Source: Alteromonas sp. MMG017
GTDB lineage: Bacteria > Pseudomonadota > Gammaproteobacteria > Enterobacterales > Alteromonadaceae
Assembly (NCBI RefSeq): GCF_018100795.1
Contig: NZ_JAGJDY010000002.1
Span: 372,001-436,000 of the forward strand
Reading direction: 5' to 3'
Length of the DNA stretch: 64,000 nucleotides
The notes beneath the pieces are model-generated. The model saw only the letters and a program-made list of their open reading frames with translations, was not told the DNA's origin and made no database searches. A program made the translations under genes and the position numbers. Positions 46,870 through 59,041 of the stretch are shown here, piece after piece. Numbering within the stretch: position 1 is the first letter of the stretch; each line of letters begins with the position of its first letter.

Positions 46870-47748
46870 TTACGCTTCTTGTTTAGAGTTTTTTGTTAAG
46901 ATCGCTTTTCTATATTTATTCGGTGTGCAACCATATTGTTTCTTAAATTGAGCGATAAAATGCGAGGGGTTGGAGAAGTTTAAATCATAGCTAAGATGCG
47001 TAATGGACACCCTGCTTTGCCCCAACATTCTAGCGGCATGGTACAGCCGATGACGCACCACATATTCAGAATAAGAAAAGCAAAAAATGCTTTTAAAGAC
47101 CCTAGAAAAATAAGATGGAGATAAGTGACATTTCTTCGCTGCATCTTCCAAACTTAACGCTACACTCGGTTGCGTTCTAAAGATTTCCATTACGGGTTGG
47201 ATCTTAGCGTTGAGGGATCTTGAACTTAGAATTCTCGGTACTTGGGCATTTAAGACTGCGCCGTGTTCTTTAAGCATGACCAGCGCTAAATTCAACAATG
47301 CGATGCATTTTTCAGGATATTCATCAGACTTAAAGCTCTCATGAGCCCAGCGAATGATCTGCAGTAATTGCTCTTGAAACGCAGCAGGAATGCGAAAATG
47401 TATACCCACTTCGAATAAAGTGGACAGAGCACCGAATTGGCCGGTCTCAAAAAGCGCTTTAGGAAATTGCACCACATACCACGACTTAGCCTGCTCAGTT
47501 AGGTCAAAATCATGGGTCTCCATGGCAGGGGTATAAACCACATCGAACGAACGTAAATGCGTCTCTCCCTGATGGTAATGAAAGGTGCCAGCGACGTGTT
47601 CGAAAAAAATGAGCTCTTGTACTTCATGGAAATGCATTTCGCACTGATAGTTTTCTTTCTCTTGATAACTCACATGATGTATTTCGATTTCATGACCATC
47701 TTTTATGCAACAAGGTTCGCAATAGGCACCAAATTGAGACGTATTCAT
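46870..47748 (-). CDS. AraC-family transcriptional regulator within the sulfatase operon
   Basis: A 292-residue regulator with an N-terminal cupin sensor (about 20-140) and C-terminal AraC HTH (about 190-285: LEDAAKKCHLSPSYFSRVFKS, and later FNFSNPSHFIAQF, KKQYGCTPNKYRK-type end). It has Cys residues near the N-terminus (GAYCEPCCIKDGHE) not typical of the family. It overlaps the upstream sulfatase by 4 bases (ATGA) and precedes the SGNH gene by 4, so it is expressed as part of the operon it may control. A candidate effector is a galactan oligosaccharide. Confidence 0.88.
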   Translation of the reverse strand: MNTSQFGAYCEPCCIKDGHEIEIHHVSYQEKENYQCEMHFHEVQELIFFEHVAGTFHYHQGETHLRSFDVVYTPAMETHDFDLTEQAKSWYVVQFPKALFETGQFGALSTLFEVGIHFRIPAAFQEQLLQIIRWAHESFKSDEYPEKCIALLNLALVMLKEHGAVLNAQVPRILSSRSLNAKIQPVMEIFRTQPSVALSLEDAAKKCHLSPSYFSRVFKSIFCFSYSEYVVRHRLYHAARMLGQSRVSITHLSYDLNFSNPSHFIAQFKKQYGCTPNKYRKAILTKNSKQEA

Positions 47749-49622
47749 TGGCTTGCTCCATTGGTTTTTTGGCTCAGTTTCAATGACGTCACCTTCACCA
47801 CCACAGATGTTGAGAGCCCAGTACGTTGATAGGTCTTGGCTTTATTGGCAGCTAATGGCTCAGCATCCTCCCATGAAAAAGCACGAATGGTGGCTTGCCC
47901 CACTTTGAGAGCGCTTATTTGTCCAAATTTATCGACACTGACTACATTAGGATTGCTAGACTCCCAAATAACGCCTTGGCGCTGTGCCTGTTCGGGGAAA
48001 ACGCTGATATCTAGGTTCACTCTTTCTCCCGGTGACAAAATTGTCTGGGACGCGTCAATCGTTAGCTTCGTCACTGGGGTAAGTTTGTGCTTGTCTAGAA
48101 TGGCACCTAGATATCGATAAACCTCAGCCTGCTCTGGGGTTAAATGGCTGATGTCTAACCCACTGTAACGCTTTAATTGCCAGGCTTTTTCAACGACTTT
48201 GTTTCCTTGGCGTTCAAGTGGGTCAGTGCGCAGGTCAAAGAATCGTCCATCAGGGAAATCTTTGTCTGGTGCGTAGCGTTTAAACTGTTTATTAAATGCG
48301 TAACGTAAGACTTTGTCTTCGTCTTTGTATGTTTCGTTGCCGATATACCACGTGTAAATATACTCTCGGTGTTCTTTGGTTTTCTGACCCGTTGCTTGAG
48401 GCCAGAAACTGATGCCGTCGATCTGCTGAGCGTCAGGCAATTCAATACCTGCCGCTTGAGCAATCGTTGGGTAAATATCGGTCAAGTTAACCAACCCATC
48501 GTACGTGCGATAATCAGCATGCTTTCCACTTGGTATTTCACCGGGGTGATGTAAGACCAAAGGCACATGTAACCCGTTGTCTGCGTTGCCTCCTTTCCTG
48601 CCGGGATAAATACTTCCGTCAGGTAACATGTGTCCGAAACTTTCTTTAGTGCCGTTGTCTCCCATGACGACAATCAAGGTGTTATCAAGCAATGATTGCT
48701 GACGTAACTTATCCACCACCTGCCCAATCAACTTATCCATGTAGCGAATCATGTCAGGAAAGTATTGGCGGTCGTCCCCTCGAGTGTTGTTGTAATCGGC
48801 ATTTTCTGGAAACCCATCGAATATCGATTCGGGTTGCGTATCAGGGGTAGGTTTATGATCGTCGTGCACCAAGATCATGGGATAATATAAAAAGAAGGGT
48901 TTATCTTTGTTTTGCTCTATAAATTGCAACGCGTGGCGATTAACTATATCTGGCCCATACCAACGCCTGCCAGTCGCTGGGTCGAGATCTTTTCGCCCGT
49001 TATAATTATGCACCTCACCATTTATCACCAAGTTAGGATTAATATAGCGCTGGCCTTCTGTGACCACGTCAAAAGCGGCGTAATCGTCCCAACCAAATTG
49101 ACTTATGTACTCTTTACCCGGAACCTCTACTGTGCCTCTGGTTTGCTTCCATTTACCAAACAAGCCAGTGGTATAGCCGGCTTTTTTAAACGCATCGCCA
49201 AAGGTTAAATCGGAACTATGTTGAGATTTTGGCTGCAGGTAATTTCTATCGTTTCGCTTGCCACTCATTAGGGCTATTCGCGTGTTTTCACAGATAGGAT
49301 AGGCAAATGCACGGTCTACTCTTATCCCTTGCTGTGCTAGCGCATCAATACTAGGAGTAGCAAACTCAGCACCACTAAATTCACCATCATAACTGTGTAA
49401 TCGGTTGGCACCGTAAGCCGTCACACCATAGTGACTTAAGTCATCAATTAAAATCAGTACCACATTAGTATGTGTATTGTTCGGTTTAGATGGTTCAGAA
49501 GATGCCGTAGTCGATTCAGTTGCCGCTGCGCTAACAAATGAATCGTTCTCACCAGACTGCCTGGCACACGCCGTTAGTGCTAGCGACATACAAAGAAAAG
49601 AAGCAACGCGTTTTAGGTGCAT
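47745..49622 (-). CDS. S1-like sulfatase lipoprotein with BIG2 domain and atypical active-site motifs
   Basis: A 625-residue lipoprotein (lipobox LTAC). Metal-binding LILIDDLSHYG and the later MGDNGTKE block are present. The formylglycine motif reads Cys111-Glu-Asn-Thr-Arg rather than C-x-P/A-x-R. The following GKW-x motif has Lys159 (FGKWKQ) where most sulfatases have His. Similar sulfatases with GKWQ-type motifs exist, so it may still be active. Residues about 520-610 form a BIG2 domain like that of the GH86 enzyme. It is the first gene of a four-gene operon, divergent from GH3 at 49732, with the candidate operator between. Confidence 0.85.
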   Translation of the reverse strand: MHLKRVASFLCMSLALTACARQSGENDSFVSAAATESTTASSEPSKPNNTHTNVVLILIDDLSHYGVTAYGANRLHSYDGEFSGAEFATPSIDALAQQGIRVDRAFAYPICENTRIALMSGKRNDRNYLQPKSQHSSDLTFGDAFKKAGYTTGLFGKWKQTRGTVEVPGKEYISQFGWDDYAAFDVVTEGQRYINPNLVINGEVHNYNGRKDLDPATGRRWYGPDIVNRHALQFIEQNKDKPFFLYYPMILVHDDHKPTPDTQPESIFDGFPENADYNNTRGDDRQYFPDMIRYMDKLIGQVVDKLRQQSLLDNTLIVVMGDNGTKESFGHMLPDGSIYPGRKGGNADNGLHVPLVLHHPGEIPSGKHADYRTYDGLVNLTDIYPTIAQAAGIELPDAQQIDGISFWPQATGQKTKEHREYIYTWYIGNETYKDEDKVLRYAFNKQFKRYAPDKDFPDGRFFDLRTDPLERQGNKVVEKAWQLKRYSGLDISHLTPEQAEVYRYLGAILDKHKLTPVTKLTIDASQTILSPGERVNLDISVFPEQAQRQGVIWESSNPNVVSVDKFGQISALKVGQATIRAFSWEDAEPLAANKAKTYQRTGLSTSVVVKVTSLKLSQKTNGASQ

Positions 49623-49647
49623 CTGTGAACCAAATAAAAAACCAATG

Positions 49648-49684
49648 ATTTACATATGATACACATAATTTATATTTAATGTAT
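49648..49684 (+). promoter_or_regulatory. candidate shared operator in the sulfatase/GH3 divergent promoter
   Basis: Begins ATTTACATATGATA and continues with ACATAATTTATATTTAAT. It aligns with the GH16, GH29 and GH2 sites over about 36 bases, and lies 26 bases from the sulfatase start and 48 from the GH3 start. Confidence 0.6.
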
Positions 49685-49731
49685 ACTGCTTTACCTACAT
49701 CTGTTGCAATAATGTAAATGAAGAGGGTTCA

Positions 49732-51933
49732 ATGATTATTAGAAATACGGCAATCACATTGCTAGCTTTGTGTGTGGCATCTCCTACTTTGGCTAACGAC
49801 CAACCTTGGTTTGATACTCAGCTCCCTACCAATGAGCGCATCGAGTCTTTGATAGACGCCATGACCCTAAAAGAAAAAGCGTCGCAACTGGTTAACAGCA
49901 ACGTGGCTATTGAACGCTTAGGTTTACCTGAGTACGATTTTTGGAATGAAGCATTGCACGGCGTAGCCAGAAACGGCAGAGCCACGGTTTTTCCTCAAGC
50001 CATAGGAATGGCTGCCACCTTTGATCAGGACTTATTGTTACAAGCCGCGACGGTTATTTCAGATGAGGCGCGGGCGAAATTTAACGTTTCTAGCGAAATA
50101 GGCAATCGCAGTAAATATTCTGGCTTAACCTTCTGGACTCCTAATATCAACATCTTCAGAGATCCCCGCTGGGGGCGAGGTCAGGAGACCTACGGCGAAG
50201 ACCCATACCTAACAGCACAAATGGGTAAGGCCATGGTGAATGGTTTACAAGGTGACCACCCCAAGTATTTAAAAACAGCAGCAGCGGCGAAGCATTTCGC
50301 AGTGCACTCAGGGCCAGAAGCGTTGCGCCATGAGTTTGATGCCATCGCCTCAGAAAAAGACATGTACGAAACTTATTTCCCCGCCTTTGAAGCCTTGGTT
50401 ACAGAAGCCGATGTTGAAACCGTTATGGCTGCGTATAACCGAGTGAACGGTCATCCCGCGGGCGGTTCAGATTTCTTATTAAATACCGTACTTAGGGATA
50501 AGTGGGGATTTAGCGGGCATATCGTGTCAGATTGCTGGGGTTTAGCGGACTTTCACGAATATCACAAGGTCACTGCCAACGCTGTCGAGTCAGCTGCTTT
50601 AGCTATCAACACAGGGACAGATTTAAACTGTGGTTCTGTTTATACTGCCCTTCCCGATGCGGTGGAAGCAGGTTTAGTGGATGAAAAGACCATAGATACG
50701 CGTTTGCATAAAGTCCTTGCCACTAAATTCAAATTAGGCTTTTTTGACCCCAAAGACGACAACCCTTACAACAGTATTTCTGCTGATGTGGTTAACTCTG
50801 ACGCACACGCCGACGTTGCCTACGAAATGGCGGTAAAATCAATTGTGCTGCTACAGAATAAAAACCAGGTTTTGCCTTTAGATAAGAATATTCGAAACGT
50901 GTATGTCACCGGTCCCTTTGCCAGTAGCAGTGAAGTATTATTGGGGAATTATTACGGCTTAAGTGGTAAAACTACCAACATTCTTGATGGCATAACCGCT
51001 AACGTAAGCGTTGGCACCACCATTAATTACAAACAAGGCATTTTGCCCTATCAAGCGAACGTTAACCCCATCGACTGGACGACAGGGGAAGCCAAGCAAA
51101 TGGGGGATGTCATCATAGCGGTAATGGGCTTGTCTGGCGCTTATGAAGGTGAGGAAGGTGAAGCGATTGCCTCTCCTCATAAAGGCGATAGATTGTCTTT
51201 GGATTTACCAGAGCATCAAATTGAATTTTTGCGCAAATTAAGAAAAGACAATGACAAGCCTGTTATTGCGGTATTAACCGCAGGCACACCGGTAAATGTC
51301 ACTGAAATAGCACAACTAGCGGATGCTATTGTGTTTGCTTGGTACCCAGGCCAAGAAGGCGGTAAAGCCGTGGCCGATATCCTGTTTGGTGAGCGCTCAC
51401 CGTCGGGTCGCCTACCCATCACCTTTCCTAAATCAGAAGCCCAACTTCCTCCTTACGATGACTACAGTATGCAAGGGCGCACCTATCGTTACATGACTGA
51501 AGAGCCCATGTATCCATTTGGTTTCGGTTTAAGTTACGCCACGGTCAAATTTGATAATATTACCCTTGGCAACACCGAGGCGCTCAGCAGCACGGATGGG
51601 CAAAAAGGCACCTTAGATGTATCGGTGAATGTCACTAACACTGGTACTCGTGAGTTGGAAGAGGTAGTACAATTGTACTTGAAAACGCCCAATGCCGGCA
51701 TAGATCAGCCAATCCAGTCGCTAAAAGGGTTTCAGCGGATTAAACTGGCGCCGGGGCAAACTGAACAAGTCTCATTTACTGTGTCGAAGAAACAGTTGTA
51801 TTCCATAAACGCCAAAGGCAAACCCGTGCTACTCGAGGGAGATTACCACGTCATTGTAGGTAACGCGTCACCGGGCAAACGCAGCGAAATCCTAGGGGCG
51901 GCTAAACCACAAATAGCCAAGTTCGTGTTGTAA
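49732..51933 (+). CDS. GH3-family exo-glycosidase (beta-glucosidase/beta-xylosidase-like), secreted
   Basis: A 733-residue GH3 enzyme with a signal peptide (about 1-22). The barrel domain contains WGRGQETYGEDPYLTAQMG and KHFAVHSGPE; the nucleophile is Asp267 (HIVSDCWG). The alpha/beta sandwich follows (about 385-590), then a fibronectin III-like domain (PMYPFGFGLSY onward). Sequence style matches the beta-xylosidase (BxlB/Xyl3A) branch, though beta-glucosidase or galactosidase is possible. AGAGG lies 6 bases before the ATG. With the GH43 gene it could finish xylo-oligosaccharides or branched galactan side chains. Confidence 0.9.
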   Translation: MIIRNTAITLLALCVASPTLANDQPWFDTQLPTNERIESLIDAMTLKEKASQLVNSNVAIERLGLPEYDFWNEALHGVARNGRATVFPQAIGMAATFDQDLLLQAATVISDEARAKFNVSSEIGNRSKYSGLTFWTPNINIFRDPRWGRGQETYGEDPYLTAQMGKAMVNGLQGDHPKYLKTAAAAKHFAVHSGPEALRHEFDAIASEKDMYETYFPAFEALVTEADVETVMAAYNRVNGHPAGGSDFLLNTVLRDKWGFSGHIVSDCWGLADFHEYHKVTANAVESAALAINTGTDLNCGSVYTALPDAVEAGLVDEKTIDTRLHKVLATKFKLGFFDPKDDNPYNSISADVVNSDAHADVAYEMAVKSIVLLQNKNQVLPLDKNIRNVYVTGPFASSSEVLLGNYYGLSGKTTNILDGITANVSVGTTINYKQGILPYQANVNPIDWTTGEAKQMGDVIIAVMGLSGAYEGEEGEAIASPHKGDRLSLDLPEHQIEFLRKLRKDNDKPVIAVLTAGTPVNVTEIAQLADAIVFAWYPGQEGGKAVADILFGERSPSGRLPITFPKSEAQLPPYDDYSMQGRTYRYMTEEPMYPFGFGLSYATVKFDNITLGNTEALSSTDGQKGTLDVSVNVTNTGTRELEEVVQLYLKTPNAGIDQPIQSLKGFQRIKLAPGQTEQVSFTVSKKQLYSINAKGKPVLLEGDYHVIVGNASPGKRSEILGAAKPQIAKFVL

Positions 51934-52004
51934 ACCAGCGCGTCTTGCAATCAAGGTGTCTCATGAATAAGCTGTAAGGAAGCAACTTCAAAACCACCTT
52001 AGCG

Positions 52005-52033
52005 AAAAAAGCCAACGTAAAGTTGGCTTTTTT
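52005..52033. terminator. bidirectional Rho-independent terminator
   Basis: A6-GCCAAC-GTAAA-GTTGGC-T6. A perfect 6-bp GC-containing stem flanked by A and T runs serves both the rightward GH3 and the leftward GH16 transcripts. Confidence 0.9.
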
Positions 52034-52107
52034 GTTAACGAAAACCTAGCGCTTTGCGTAGGTTACTAACATAAAATACAGCGGTTATAAATGCTATGCA
52101 CCACGAA

Positions 52108-53472
52108 TCATTCGGCCTCAACCTTCATCATCGCAACATTATCAAACACAGTACTGCCCGCTTGTGAACCGCTCAGACGCAAGATGATTTTCTGCCCTTT
52201 AAGGCCTGAAAAGTTGTAGGTGTAAGGTGAGAAGATATTCCCTGAAACTACAACAGAATCCAGCACCTTACCTTGTTCGCTTAGCACGCTTAACCTGCCA
52301 CCCGTATCAGCGCTATCGCTGATATTTTTAGCGTATACGGAAATCTCATATTGCCCTTCATCAATTAACGTCACAGTTTGCTGTGCATGACTTTGCGCCC
52401 CTAACTTTACGCCCCAAGCTTGGGTGTAACTCATCTTAGGCTCATCAGTAAAAGTGGCGCGCTTCCCTGCCAATTGCCAACTGTCAGTTCGCGACGATGA
52501 TTCAAAACCCGCATCATTAATTAGGTTATCTGCTGATGATTGCAATTGGTAGCTGCGCACGTGGTCGTAGTAGGCAGTATTGATACTTGGGTCATCTAAC
52601 TCGCTCTCATTGGGATAAGGTGCATGCCCTTCTGGTATCCATTGCGGTTGCCAATCGTATGTTTCGACCACCATTCGCAGCGACATTTCACTATTGAACG
52701 GCAGTTGGTCGCGCTCATGAGCTAGATTAACCGTGCCTGTACGATTGCCATTAAAGTAAAAGTGCATTTGATTTGGCGTTACCCACCACATTGAGTAGGT
52801 GTTGAAGTCTGCCGAGAGCTTATTTTGACTGTCATATTTTACGCCCTTTGAAAGGTATGGCGCTCCTTTACACTTACCATCCACCATTTCGCTCGGTTTA
52901 TAGTGCGTGTTTGAGCGCATCACATTAGCCCAGTTGTCCTCTGGCCAGCCGCCAATCGTTTCAAGAATATCCAATTCTGTGGAGTGGAATTTACCGCATC
53001 CTTTGTGACGATCATCAGACTCATCTGAGTGCAACCAAAACGTTGTCGACATTTTGGTTTTGGACGCTTTGATGCGCGCTTCGAAGTAACCGAAGGTGGC
53101 AGGAGTCTTGCCAGACACCGCAGAGCCCCCCATGGAATAGGTGTCATTCGGCTTAGGGTGAGTCGACGTTTTTAGCTCAAGATTGCCGTTCGCCACTTTC
53201 ACGTTTGATGTCAAAAACTCGGCCGGAGGGCGCCCCTGCCACGTCGTAATGTGGTCGCGCCATTTTGTGCTATCAAGTTCCCCAGCGTTAAATTCATCAG
53301 ACATACTGTGAATGGGCAGCCATTCAAAGCCCTTAGGTGCATCGGGTAAAAAGCTCGGGACAGGGACTTTTGCCGTTGCCGCCGGTATATCGCTATTGCC
53401 TTGCTGGCAGCCAGCCAGGCAAAACGCTGCCGCTAAGGCCGTTAGTAGCGGCCCGTTATTGTTAGCAATCAT
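52108..53472 (-). CDS. GH16 endo-galactanase lipoprotein with C-terminal carbohydrate-binding domain
   Basis: A 454-residue lipoprotein (lipobox LAGC). The ATG at 53472 is chosen: AGGA lies 6 bases before it, while the ATG at 53478 directly abuts this site. The GH16 catalytic motif is TELDILE, giving Glu166, Asp168 and Glu171, again the E-x-D-x-x-E (agarase/porphyranase/carrageenase) form. SDEFN marks the domain start. From about 320 a CBM4/9-like sandwich follows (INDAGFESSSRTDSWQLAG ... FDNVAMM). Unlike the GH16 at 22661 it is membrane-anchored, suggesting action on smaller products at the cell surface. It is 41 bases after the GH29 gene, same operon. Confidence 0.88.
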   Translation of the reverse strand: MIANNNGPLLTALAAAFCLAGCQQGNSDIPAATAKVPVPSFLPDAPKGFEWLPIHSMSDEFNAGELDSTKWRDHITTWQGRPPAEFLTSNVKVANGNLELKTSTHPKPNDTYSMGGSAVSGKTPATFGYFEARIKASKTKMSTTFWLHSDESDDRHKGCGKFHSTELDILETIGGWPEDNWANVMRSNTHYKPSEMVDGKCKGAPYLSKGVKYDSQNKLSADFNTYSMWWVTPNQMHFYFNGNRTGTVNLAHERDQLPFNSEMSLRMVVETYDWQPQWIPEGHAPYPNESELDDPSINTAYYDHVRSYQLQSSADNLINDAGFESSSRTDSWQLAGKRATFTDEPKMSYTQAWGVKLGAQSHAQQTVTLIDEGQYEISVYAKNISDSADTGGRLSVLSEQGKVLDSVVVSGNIFSPYTYNFSGLKGQKIILRLSGSQAGSTVFDNVAMMKVEAE

Positions 53473-53513
53473 AAACATTCCTAATGTTAGATAAAGAATA
53501 ATTCCCTGGGCAG

Positions 53514-55118
53514 TTAAAGCACGTCAGGGGGAGGGTCAGCTAATTCGATTTTGATCCCTAGGGCATAGCTGCCCGCGGGCTTGCTCGGTAGCGTTACTGT
53601 GAGTTTGTCGGCATCTTGTTGCCAAACCAGTTCCTCGTCGTTGGCCAACAGCGAGACATGTTTTATCGGATCGATAAGATGATGTTGCTCACTGCCAAGA
53701 GCGTTGAAGGAAACAGTGTCTTGCTTTTCTGGCCAATCAAGCACAAAAGCATAGATAGACTGGTCCTTACGGGTATAACGGATATCGCGAGAGGTATAAC
53801 CTGTATCTTTGTGATTGCCGTGCAGCACAAGTTTGGCGTTGGTAGGGCCTTGGCCGAAAACACTGAATGGCCTTGTTTCGTAAATTCCCTCACCATTTTT
53901 ATCCAACCATCCCCCTAGCTCCATAAGCACGTCGACTTGATCTTGAGAGATAACACCATTCACATCAGGCGCAACATTGAGCAGAAGGGAACCGTTTTTA
54001 CTGACAATATCAATTAGGTCACCAATCAACTTATCCGCTGGCATGGTTTGCCAATCGTCATTGTAAGACCAGCGCCAACCACCTAACGACATGTCTGTTT
54101 GCCAAGGCATATCTCGTATTCGGTCTAATTTACCTGACTCCACATCAAGTACCGCGGCGCCATCAGGTATAGGCTTGTAGCTAATGTTTTTGTAGTTAAG
54201 TACGACGCCTTGCTCATTCTTAACCCCCTGATTGTAGTATTGAGCGAGAAGCGACTTTCGCTTTTCTTCGTACTCAGGATTAGAAAAGCCTAAATCGAAC
54301 CAGAGCAAGTCAGGCTCATACTGTTGCATCATGTCCATACTACGAGCAAACCATTGGTTTACATGTTCTTCACTGTGGGGGTCGGTAATCGCATGCGGTT
54401 TGCCATAAAAGTCCTCAAAGGCGGGGTCAACTGTGTCCGTCCCTTCTTTGTATCCCCACCAATACCAGCCGTAAGCATAGTGAGAAGACATGCCTACCTT
54501 CATACCTTTTGCTCTAGCGGCTTCGAATATTTCCCCCACAACGTCCCGTTTAGGGCCCATATTAACGGCGTCCCAGCGAGTAACATGGGAATCATACATG
54601 GCGAAACCGTCGCAATGCTCGGCAACAGGGACCACATATTTAGCCCCAGCTTTTTCGAATAAGGTTATCCATTGCTTTGCATCAAAGTCTTTACCGTGAA
54701 ATTTTGGAATGAAGTCCTTGTAGCCAAATTCTTCTGTGCCACCATAGTGTTCTATGTGGTGCTGATACACTTGATTCACTCTATCTGGATTCGGATTACC
54801 TTTGATATCAACCGTTTGCTCTCGATACATATGGTATCCATAAAATGGCCCTAAATATTTAGGCACCACATAGGGACCCCAATGTATAAAGATCCCCAAC
54901 TTTGAATCTTGGAACCACTGTGGGGTTTGATACTGTTTTAGTGAGTCCCACGTGGCTTCATAAGGACCAGAAATAAAGGCTTCTGACTGGGCAGACGAGA
55001 CGCCTTGCGCGCCTATTTTCGCATTTACTTGCGTATCTATTTGCGCAACTGCGTGTGTCGTTAAAAATCCGCTCAATAACGTCCCTATTATCGCGCTAGC
55101 ATATGTAAAGCGAGCCAT
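53514..55118 (-). CDS. GH29 alpha-L-fucosidase/alpha-L-galactosidase-like enzyme, secreted
   Basis: A 534-residue GH29 protein with a classical signal peptide (about 1-26, ending AVAQ). It shares FGYKDFIPKF, VPVAEHCDGFAMYD, RWDAVNMGPKRDVV and the nucleophile Asp275 (LLWFDLG) with the paralogue at 40103. A 20-residue insert near 85-120 (YGYHMYREQTVDIKGNP) separates the two, hinting at different chain length or sulfate preference. It is cotranscribed with a GH16 lipoprotein and lies 160 bases downstream of the mutarotase gene. L-galactose release from porphyran oligosaccharides is the favoured inference. Confidence 0.88.
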   Translation of the reverse strand: MARFTYASAIIGTLLSGFLTTHAVAQIDTQVNAKIGAQGVSSAQSEAFISGPYEATWDSLKQYQTPQWFQDSKLGIFIHWGPYVVPKYLGPFYGYHMYREQTVDIKGNPNPDRVNQVYQHHIEHYGGTEEFGYKDFIPKFHGKDFDAKQWITLFEKAGAKYVVPVAEHCDGFAMYDSHVTRWDAVNMGPKRDVVGEIFEAARAKGMKVGMSSHYAYGWYWWGYKEGTDTVDPAFEDFYGKPHAITDPHSEEHVNQWFARSMDMMQQYEPDLLWFDLGFSNPEYEEKRKSLLAQYYNQGVKNEQGVVLNYKNISYKPIPDGAAVLDVESGKLDRIRDMPWQTDMSLGGWRWSYNDDWQTMPADKLIGDLIDIVSKNGSLLLNVAPDVNGVISQDQVDVLMELGGWLDKNGEGIYETRPFSVFGQGPTNAKLVLHGNHKDTGYTSRDIRYTRKDQSIYAFVLDWPEKQDTVSFNALGSEQHHLIDPIKHVSLLANDEELVWQQDADKLTVTLPSKPAGSYALGIKIELADPPPDVL

Positions 55119-55199
55119 CAGACTATTTCCTCATCTATCACTTAGTAACCAATCTAGTTATTCATTCAGCCGTTAAATCAGTCATATTTCGCACAAAAT

Positions 55200-55213
55200 C
55201 ATCACATATAAAT
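55200..55213 (-). promoter_or_regulatory. candidate operator half-site upstream of GH29/GH16 operon
   Basis: ATTTATATGTGATG on the minus strand, 82 bases before the GH29 start, resembles the shared ATTTACATATGATA element with three differences. The downstream half is poorly conserved. Confidence 0.35.
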
Positions 55214-55277
55214 ATGCATGTTTAAGTTTAAATTTAAAATCATTCAACTATTATGACTATTTAACCCGTATTTCAAA

Positions 55278-55634
55278 CTAGGTTAACGCGAGTTTCAGGT
55301 CATATATTTTGTTCATCTCAACCCACTTCTGCCCTTCTTCTGCCCAAGGCAATGGTTTTTGAAATTGCCACATGAGCGCTTCCCATTCATTACTCTTCGC
55401 TCTGCCTTCTGGGGTAGCCGGTTCCGCGTTTGGATCATAATGCTCGTTGGTTTCCATTATCATAAAAAGCCTATCCCCTAGATGATAAATCTCCATATCA
55501 ACTATGCCCATTTCGCGCATGTTTTGCGTGATTTGTGGCCATGCTTTGTCTGGCGTATGAAACGCTAAATACTGCTCAATCAGTGCTGGATCGTCGATTA
55601 AATCTAACGCTAAGCAATAACGTTTGTGAGTCAT
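55278..55634 (-). CDS. L-rhamnose/L-fucose-type mutarotase
   Basis: A 118-residue protein of the RhaM family (PF05336), small alpha/beta proteins that interconvert alpha and beta anomers of L-rhamnose, and in some bacteria L-fucose. Typical are the KRYCLALDLIDDPALIEQY start, an active-site His in the Y-hydrophobic-H (EIYHLGDRLFMIME) block, and the trailing WEALMWQFQKPLPWA. I start at the ATG at 55634, with GAAGGA 6 bases upstream; an earlier ATG at 55673 has none. Lying between a GH29 gene and a GH2 gene, it probably acts on the L-sugar released by GH29 (L-fucose or L-galactose). Confidence 0.85.
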   Translation of the reverse strand: MTHKRYCLALDLIDDPALIEQYLAFHTPDKAWPQITQNMREMGIVDMEIYHLGDRLFMIMETNEHYDPNAEPATPEGRAKSNEWEALMWQFQKPLPWAEEGQKWVEMNKIYDLKLALT

Positions 55635-55703
55635 ATGTTTTCCTTCATCAAAATTTCTGCGTGATAAATGCATAAAATAATTGTTGTCAATTTGTAAATA
55701 CGG

Positions 55704-59039
<3,336 letters not shown>

Positions 59040-59041
59040 TC

